Under the pieces are notes generated by a model. It saw nothing but the letters and a program-made list of their open reading frames with translations. It did not search any database and was not told the DNA's origin. From an uncultured Pseudomonas sp. (GTDB lineage Bacteria > Pseudomonadota > Gammaproteobacteria > Pseudomonadales > Pseudomonadaceae): 6,057 nt of DNA. Positions within the stretch are counted from its first letter, which is position 1. Each line of letters opens with the position of its first letter. Shown in pieces: positions 1 through 6,057 of this stretch. A program made the position numbers and the translations under genes. The stretch spans positions 1-6,057 of the forward strand of contig NZ_CAMPHN010000233.1 in assembly GCF_946885885.1 (NCBI RefSeq), read 5' to 3'.

Positions 1-82
1 GCAGGGACATGGCGGGCGGATCTAAGGCTCGGGGCGCGGGATTTTCCCACAGCTGGGCGCGCTCTGCTCGCCGGCGTTGCGG
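1..82. other. Short flank after the VTT gene, no supported gene
   Basis: This stretch follows the stop of the VTT-family gene on the minus strand. A minus-strand ATG lies at 8-10 (start of a possible Met-Ser-Leu), in the same frame as the preceding stop. No good Shine-Dalgarno sequence precedes it, and only three codons fall inside the window. It could be the start of the next gene in the same direction, but the window cannot show this. A small palindromic GGGA...TCCC sequence sits near 38-48. No clear terminator is visible. Confidence 0.3.
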
Positions 83-658
83 TTAGCCGATATTCAAGAG
101 CATCGCCAGATAGTCGAAAAACAGACAGTACAGCGCGATCGGCAGCGGCAGGCCGAGCAGGGTGCCGAGCAGGTAGTGGCGAAAGCGCACGCCGGACAGC
201 GCCAGGGCGTAGTTCAGCGCCGGTACGGTCTGAAACAGCATGCGCAGGGCGATGATGCTCCACAGCGGATGGCGATCCAGCCCCGCCAGCAGGCGCCTGG
301 CCAGGCGATTGTCGAGTTCGCGCAAGGCATCGCCGCCAATCGCGCGAATGGTGAAGTAGGTGAAGAGGCAGGAGGCGCAGGCCGCCAGGTAGGTCGCGAT
401 ACCGCCGTAGAGCCGCCCGAGCGCCAATACCGCGGCGGCGAGGAAGATCCAGCCGGGAATCTGGATCAGGTTGCCGAGGGCGAACACCAGGGTGAACAGC
501 AGCAAGCCGAGTATCGGGTGCATCAGGATCAGCGATTGCAGGGCGTCCAGGCTGAATTGCGCACGAATGCCCAGCGCTTCGAAGAGGGCGAACAGGGCGA
601 GCAGAAACACCACGACCAACAACAGGCGGCGTGAGCCACTCAGCGTCGTTGCGGCCAT
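83..658 (-). CDS. TVP38/TMEM64 (VTT-domain) family inner-membrane protein
   Basis: This gene encodes a 191-residue, very hydrophobic integral membrane protein of the VTT (SNARE-associated/DedA-like) superfamily. Hydrophobic stretches lie at about residues 11-29, 48-66, 70-100, 132-154 and 160-182. The family signature is visible at 139-156, where Arg139, Pro146, Asn149 and Gly156 match the R..P..N...G pattern, followed by G170-Pro171 in the re-entrant region. Charged loops lie at about 108-131. Length fits the usual 190-240 aa. An in-frame ATG at 709 would add 17 residues with an unconvincing leader. The ATG at 656-658 is preferred because it overlaps the upstream stop (TGATG), implying translational coupling, and because the protein then begins with a short polar stretch followed by the first membrane helix. 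DedA/VTT proteins are linked to lipid scrambling or flipping and membrane homeostasis, but the substrate of this member cannot be read from the sequence. Confidence 0.85.
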   Translation of the reverse strand: MAATTLSGSRRLLLVVVFLLALFALFEALGIRAQFSLDALQSLILMHPILGLLLFTLVFALGNLIQIPGWIFLAAAVLALGRLYGGIATYLAACASCLFTYFTIRAIGGDALRELDNRLARRLLAGLDRHPLWSIIALRMLFQTVPALNYALALSGVRFRHYLLGTLLGLPLPIALYCLFFDYLAMLLNIG

Positions 659-954
659 CAGGGGTAGCCCAATACGCTCTTGATCCGCGCCAGATTGGCA
701 GCAATCCACTGGCGGTCGATCGGGCCCCAGTCGCGGATGGCATAGTGCCCGGCGTTATTGCGCTCGCCGTCCTGCTGCACGAATACGCAGTCGATATCCA
801 GTTCGCTCAGCGCGTTCAGGGTGTCCTGGGCGGTGCGGCGGGGCATGCCGGTGGCGGCCATCAACGCCGGCACATTGCTGGCGCTACCGCTGTCGATCAA
901 CCAGGCCACGTAGAGGCGGCGGTAGAAGCTGGTTTTGGTTTTGCTCACATCCAT
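658..954 (-). CDS. Small winged helix-turn-helix protein (HTH_43-like)
   Basis: This gene encodes a 98-residue protein that looks like a single winged-helix DNA-binding domain. An N-terminal helix (about 8-21, YRRLYVAWLID) is followed by a helix-turn-helix at about 26-51 (VPALMAATGMPRRTAQDTLNALSEL). A short wing region then covers about 55-75 (DCVFVQQDGERNNAGHYAIRDW), with a C-terminal helix at 80-94. The layout resembles the small winged-helix family PF09904 (HTH_43), recalled from memory and not searched. There is no effector domain, so it would act as a simple regulator or accessory factor with unknown target. The start is well supported: AGGAG at 961-965 lies 6 nt ahead of the ATG. The stop TGA shares one base with the ATG of the VTT membrane-protein gene, so the two are probably co-translated. 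It lies only 54 bases after nhaD, with a strong hairpin between. Regulation of nhaD or of the membrane protein is possible but is inference only. Confidence 0.8.
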   Translation of the reverse strand: MDVSKTKTSFYRRLYVAWLIDSGSASNVPALMAATGMPRRTAQDTLNALSELDIDCVFVQQDGERNNAGHYAIRDWGPIDRQWIAANLARIKSVLGYP

Positions 955-960
955 GACTAA

Positions 961-965
961 CTCCT
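961..965 (-). promoter_or_regulatory. Shine-Dalgarno site of the winged-helix gene
   Basis: The minus-strand AGGAG lies 6 nt before the ATG at 952-954. This is a near-ideal site. It fixes the start of the 98-aa protein and shows that the gene is translated independently of nhaD. Confidence 0.75.
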
Positions 966-972
966 ACTGGGA

Positions 973-997
973 CGAAAGCCCGGAGACCGGGCTTTCG
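973..997 (-). terminator. Perfect 11-bp GC-rich hairpin after nhaD
   Basis: Bases 973-983 (CGAAAGCCCGG) pair perfectly with 987-997 (CCGGGCTTTCG) across a three-base loop. The hairpin starts 11 bases beyond the nhaD stop codon on the minus strand. The A3/T3 runs lie within the stem, and the bases after it (TCCCAGTAGG) contain no real U-tract, so termination may be partial. The stem is nearly symmetrical and could act in either direction. Only 18 bases separate it from the next start codon, which leaves no room for a promoter. Alternatives are a 3'-end stabiliser or a processing site within a polycistronic mRNA. Confidence 0.65.
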
Positions 998-1008
998 CGA
1001 ATGCTGGA

Positions 1009-2385
1009 TCAAGCCAGGCTGTGCAAGCCGATATAGGTAATGGCGCCACCCAGATAACCGATCAGGGCCAGCCAGCTGATTTTCTTCAAATACCAGATGA
1101 AGTTGATTCGCTCCATGCCCATGGCGGCTACGCCAGCGGCCGAGCCGATGATCAGGCAGCTGCCGCCGGTACCGGCGCAATACGCCAGCAACTCCCAAAA
1201 CGTACCGTCGACCACGAAATTGGCGATCCAGCCGCTGTCGCTACCGGCCAGTGCCAACTCCTGGGGCGTGACCAGCGGGTACATCTTCATGGCACCCGCT
1301 ACCAGCGGTACGTTATCGACCACCGAGGACAGCAGGCCGATGGCGATGTTGATCGCGTAAACATCGCCCAGACCATTTTTCAGGTAGCTGGCGACCTGGG
1401 TCAGATGACCGGCGGTGGCGAGGCTGGATACGGCGAGGAGAATGCCGAGGAAGAACAGCACGCTGGTGGTGTCGATCTTGCGCAGTACGCCGATCACCGA
1501 CAGTGGATGCTTGTCTTCGTCGTTCTTGCTGCGGTGGAGGACTTCAGTCGCCACCCAAAGCACGCCCAAGCCCAGCAGAATACCCATGTAGGGTGGTAGG
1601 TGAGTCACGGTTTTGAATACCGGAACGAACAGCAGCGCGCCAATACCGAGACCGAACACCAGGTTGCGCTCGAACGGAGTGGTCGGATCTCGGCGCTCTT
1701 CTTCGCTTTCGCTCTGTTGTGGGCGGGTGAACTCGCCTTTCATGGTTATGCTGAGCAGAGCCAGCGGCACCAGCAGGCAAACCAGGCTGGGGATCAATAG
1801 CTGGGTGGTGATGCCGCTCGCGGTGATCTGGTTACCGATCCACAGCATAGTGGTGGTGACGTCGCCAATCGGCGACCAGGCACCGCCGGCGTTGGCGGCG
1901 ATGACCACGATACCGGCATAGAACCAGCGCTCTTTTTGGTCGTCGATCAGTTTGCGCAGCAGGGAAACCATGACGATGGTAGTGGTCAGGTTATCCAATG
2001 CAGCGGAGAGGAAGAAGGTAATGAAACCGATCATCCACAGCAGTTGCACGCGCTTGTTGGTGCGGATGCGATCGGTAATGACTTTGAAGCCTTCGTGGGC
2101 ATCGATCAGTTCGACTATGGTCATCGCGCCCATGAGGAAGAACAGGATCTCGGAGATTTCGCCGAGGTGTTCGCGCAGTTGCTCGATTGCATGGTGGCTA
2201 TTGTCGAATGCACCCATGGTGCCGCTGCCAATCATGGGCAGGATGCTGTCGGCGCCAAGGACCAAGACCGTCCAGCAGATGACTGCGGTAAGGATGGCCG
2301 AGGCGGCCTTATCGATCTTTAATGGATGCTCCAGTGCAATGCACAGGTAGCCAAAGACGAAAACTAACGCCATCAACGCATACAT
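1009..2385 (-). CDS. nhaD: NhaD-type Na+/H+ antiporter
   Basis: This gene encodes a 458-residue polytopic inner-membrane protein of the NhaD family (ion-transporter superfamily), which exchanges cytoplasmic Na+ or Li+ for external protons and supports salt and alkali tolerance. Hydrophobic segments run through the whole length. Family hallmarks are the SAALDNLTTTIVM motif (127-139), NAGGAWSPIGDVTTTMLW (165-182), the second-half counterpart SSVVDNVPLVAGAMKMY (353-369), and the Gly-rich GTGGSCLIIGSAAGVAAMG (405-423). The paired SxxxDN motifs reflect the inverted two-fold repeat typical of this superfamily, and the Asp/Thr residues in them are the expected cation-site residues. An acidic, Glu-rich hydrophilic loop lies at about 217-240. 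Length is close to the known NhaD proteins (about 450-480 aa), so it looks intact. The start ATG at 2383-2385 has AGGA at 2396-2399, 10 nt upstream. It precedes the winged-helix and VTT genes in the same direction and follows valS by 248 bases, so it probably has its own promoter. Confidence 0.93.
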   Translation of the reverse strand: MYALMALVFVFGYLCIALEHPLKIDKAASAILTAVICWTVLVLGADSILPMIGSGTMGAFDNSHHAIEQLREHLGEISEILFFLMGAMTIVELIDAHEGFKVITDRIRTNKRVQLLWMIGFITFFLSAALDNLTTTIVMVSLLRKLIDDQKERWFYAGIVVIAANAGGAWSPIGDVTTTMLWIGNQITASGITTQLLIPSLVCLLVPLALLSITMKGEFTRPQQSESEEERRDPTTPFERNLVFGLGIGALLFVPVFKTVTHLPPYMGILLGLGVLWVATEVLHRSKNDEDKHPLSVIGVLRKIDTTSVLFFLGILLAVSSLATAGHLTQVASYLKNGLGDVYAINIAIGLLSSVVDNVPLVAGAMKMYPLVTPQELALAGSDSGWIANFVVDGTFWELLAYCAGTGGSCLIIGSAAGVAAMGMERINFIWYLKKISWLALIGYLGGAITYIGLHSLA

Positions 2386-2395
2386 GGTGGGGGGT

Positions 2396-2399
2396 TCCT
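2396..2399 (-). promoter_or_regulatory. Ribosome binding site of nhaD
   Basis: The minus-strand AGGA lies 10 nt before the ATG, separated by a C-rich spacer (ACCCCCCACC). The spacing is slightly long but usable, and it supports the chosen start of NhaD. Confidence 0.55.
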
Positions 2400-2428
2400 G
2401 GTTAGGTATTTTTATTAGAAAGACAAAA

Positions 2429-2434
2429 TTTATA
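2429..2434 (-). promoter_or_regulatory. Candidate -10 box of the nhaD promoter
   Basis: The minus-strand TATAAA sits in the AT-rich part of the gap, about 45 bases before the nhaD ATG. No convincing -35 hexamer lies at the expected distance, where the sequence is A-rich. The promoter may therefore depend on an activator or be different from this one. The call rests only on the hexamer, the AT-rich context and the need for a promoter here. Confidence 0.3.
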
Positions 2435-2475
2435 GGGGCCGAACCATGCCTGATTTTTCGAGAAATGGGCAGGGG

Positions 2476-2522
2476 ATTAATTCATCGATGCGACCTTAAG
2501 TTAGGTGGCTCGATAAATTAAT
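2476..2522. repeat. 13-bp inverted repeat (dyad) upstream of nhaD
   Basis: Arm 2476-2488 (ATTAATTCATCGA) is the inverse of arm 2510-2522 (TCGATAAATTAAT), with one mismatch in 13. In the minus-strand RNA that mismatch becomes a G-U pair, so the stem would be continuous. The 21-base interior holds a nearly concentric ACCT...AGGT pairing (2493-2496 with 2503-2506) around a CTTAAG centre. The dyad lies about 90-140 bases before the nhaD start. It could be a regulator-binding operator or, if transcription starts further upstream, a structured leader element. I do not recognise it as a named family. Confidence 0.6.
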
Positions 2523-2559
2523 ACCTCTAACGGGTTACAGGCCCGCTACTAAATGTCGC

Positions 2560-2579
2560 ACTGCGCTCCTGTGCGCAGT
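2560..2579. other. 7-bp perfect hairpin downstream of valS
   Basis: Bases 2560-2566 (ACTGCGC) pair with 2573-2579 (GCGCAGT) across a six-base loop. It is the second hairpin met after the valS stop and has no U-tract after it on the minus strand. It may help end or stabilise the valS transcript. Confidence 0.4.
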
Positions 2580-2587
2580 CAGGCGAT

Positions 2588-2616
2588 GGCCCCGTGCCTG
2601 GTTGGCGTGCGGGGCC
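2588..2616 (-). terminator. GC-rich hairpin after valS, terminator-like
   Basis: GGCCCCG (2588-2594) pairs with CGGGGCC (2610-2616), giving seven consecutive Watson-Crick pairs. The hairpin begins 17 bases past the valS stop, where an intrinsic terminator would be expected. No run of T follows on the minus strand, so it may be weak, act with the next hairpin at 2560-2579, or serve as an RNA 3'-end barrier rather than a classic terminator. Confidence 0.45.
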
Positions 2617-2633
2617 GTAGCCATGAAGGTCGA

Positions 2634-5498
<2,865 letters not shown>

Positions 5499-5509
5499 GC
5501 GCGGCGGGA

Positions 5510-5514
5510 CCCTT
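5510..5514 (-). promoter_or_regulatory. Probable ribosome binding site of valS
   Basis: The minus-strand AAGGG lies 11 nt before the ATG at 5496-5498. It is short and somewhat distant, but it is the only purine-rich site near the ATG. It supports starting valS here and not at 5708. Confidence 0.45.
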
Positions 5515-5540
5515 ATGACGGCTAGACGGAAAAGCCGGCA

Positions 5541-5546
5541 AGTATA
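5541..5546 (-). promoter_or_regulatory. Candidate -10 box of the valS promoter
   Basis: The minus-strand TATACT matches five of six bases of the sigma-70 -10 consensus and would give a leader of about 35 nt before the valS ATG. No good -35 hexamer is present. The best placed is TTATGG with a 17-base spacer, which lies inside the 13-base tandem units. Confidence 0.45.
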
Positions 5547-5552
5547 ACGCCT

Positions 5553-5578
5553 ATAAGCGCCAGCCATAAGCGCCAAGC
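5553..5578. repeat. Two near-identical 13-base tandem units
   Basis: ATAAGCGCCAGCC (5553-5565) is followed directly by ATAAGCGCCAAGC (5566-5578), 12 of 13 identical. A degenerate partial third copy (TACAAGC) follows. The units lie immediately upstream of the probable valS -10 box and would occupy its -35 region. Confidence 0.7.
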
Positions 5579-5623
5579 TACAAGCGGGGAGGCGTCTTGA
5601 ACGTGGGACGCGGGGCAACTTGC

Positions 5624-5866
5624 AGTCCGTAGGTTGGTTAGCGGCGTTCCATGTCAGTTGTCGCAACGCGGTGGATGGGCGCCGCGTAACCCAACAAGGC
5701 GTCTGCACGGTGCTCCGGTACGACCGTGGATGGCCAAGTCTGTGCCGAAGCGCATGACCAGCGGCTGATCATCCGCAATACCGCATAACATCTTTGTTAG
5801 GTTACGCGGCTGCCGAGGGCTATGTCGCTGGTTGAGCCGCGATAAACGCCGCTAACCCAACGGACT
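5624..5866. repeat. Nested inverted-repeat element, REP/MITE-like
   Basis: Outer arms 5624-5648 and 5845-5866 are inverted copies sharing AGTCCG and GGTTAGCGGCGTT, differing by a few inserted bases. Inner arms 5681-5697 (GCCGCGTAACCCAACAA) and 5794-5810 (TTGTTAGGTTACGCGGC) are inverted copies with 16 of 17 matches. The outer and inner arms on each side are also related (GGTTAGCGGCG against CGCCGCGTAACC, one bulged base), so each side can fold into its own hairpin, giving two hairpins facing each other. The core holds further palindromes at 5706-5728 (CACGGT...ACCGTG) and 5761-5776. No protein is encoded. It ends 15 bases before the stop of the upstream gene and 125 bases from valS. The form resembles paired REP (BIME-type) repeats or a small non-autonomous element. 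Family membership cannot be settled from one copy. Confidence 0.7.
5761..5776. repeat. 16-base near-perfect palindrome in the repeat core
   Basis: GCGGCTGATCATCCGC is self-complementary at seven of eight pairs and centred on TGATCA. It lies inside the larger nested element and could be a protein-binding site or simply part of its fold. Confidence 0.5.
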
Positions 5867-5881
5867 CAACCTCCAGCTGCG

Positions 5882-6057
5882 CTACTTACGTGGCGGCAGC
5901 AGGCGGCTCAGGCGGGCGCTGAGGCGGCGTTTCAGTTCGGCTTCGATCTGCGGCACGAAATCATCGATCACGTCTTGCAGAATCAATTGGGCGGCGGCGC
6001 GTAGTTCGCTATCCAGGCGGTTCAGCTCGGCGCTCTGGCTGACGCCGTGGGCGACGG
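5882..6057 (-). CDS. C-terminal part of a small conserved hypothetical protein
   Basis: An open minus-strand frame enters from the window edge and ends at TAG (5882-5884), giving 58 codons of a C-terminus. It is amphipathic and mostly helical: an acidic stretch (LDSELRAAAQ, then LILQDVIDDFVPQIEAEL) is followed by an Arg-rich basic tail (KRRLSARLSRLLPPRK). In pseudomonads a small uncharacterised protein with a similar helical, Arg-rich end lies between holC and valS; this is recall and not a search result. The N-terminus is outside the window, so domains and length cannot be judged. It shares direction with valS but is separated by 383 bases including the repeat element, so valS is probably transcribed separately. 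Confidence 0.75.
   Translation of the reverse strand, partial: VAHGVSQSAELNRLDSELRAAAQLILQDVIDDFVPQIEAELKRRLSARLSRLLPPRK

Noticed and set aside
77..634. A 185-codon plus-strand frame opposite the VTT gene
   Set aside because: It is a Gln/Gly/Glu-rich antisense shadow of a gene with clear membrane-protein character. No ribosome site or family resemblance was seen.
659..709. An upstream start for the VTT protein adding 17 residues
   Set aside because: It lies inside the end of the winged-helix gene and gives a polar leader without a good ribosome site. The ATG at 656-658 overlapping the stop is the more likely start.
1021..2350. Several plus-strand frames opposite nhaD
   Set aside because: All lie antisense to the intact antiporter and have unstructured, biased composition.
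5499..5708. A 70-residue N-terminal extension of ValRS
   Set aside because: The extension is Arg/Leu rich, is encoded partly by the nested repeat and the tandem units, crosses the probable promoter, and precedes an N-terminus that already matches the family.
5499..5881. A T-box or other aminoacyl-tRNA-sensing leader for valS
   Set aside because: The probable leader is only about 35 nt. I see no T-box-like bulge sequence, and T-box control is not typical of gamma-proteobacteria.

Overview
The window looks like a chromosomal segment from a gamma-proteobacterium of the Pseudomonas group. The basis is high GC with strong third-position GC bias, the near-canonical ValRS sequence, and a small conserved protein tail just upstream of valS that resembles the one lying between holC and valS in pseudomonads (from memory, not a search). 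All recognisable genes are on the minus strand, so transcription runs from high to low coordinates.

Layout in transcription order. (1) 5882-6057: the last 58 codons of a small hypothetical protein, cut by the window edge. (2) 5499-5881: a 383-base gap. It holds a nested inverted-repeat element (about 5624-5866), short 13-base tandem units, and a probable valS promoter. (3) 2634-5498: a complete valS (954 aa). (4) 2386-2633: a 248-base gap with two hairpins after valS and an AT-rich, dyad-containing nhaD upstream region. (5) 1009-2385: a complete NhaD-type Na+/H+ antiporter gene (458 aa). (6) An 11-bp perfect hairpin at 973-997. (7) 658-954: a 98-aa winged-helix protein. (8) 83-658: a 191-aa VTT/TVP38-type membrane protein whose start overlaps the stop of the winged-helix gene by one base. 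(9) 1-82: no gene I can support, although a minus-strand ATG at 8-10 could open the next gene.

Functionally this is a housekeeping gene (tRNA charging) next to a cation-homeostasis gene and a small regulator/membrane-protein pair. NhaD, the winged-helix protein and the VTT protein lie head to tail with short spacing and may form one transcript, modulated by the hairpin behind nhaD. I see no phage, CRISPR, toxin-antitoxin, transposase or RNA gene. The genes themselves are ordinary. The features most worth a second look are in the intergenic DNA: the palindromic element upstream of valS, the dyad upstream of nhaD, and the nhaD/winged-helix hairpin.
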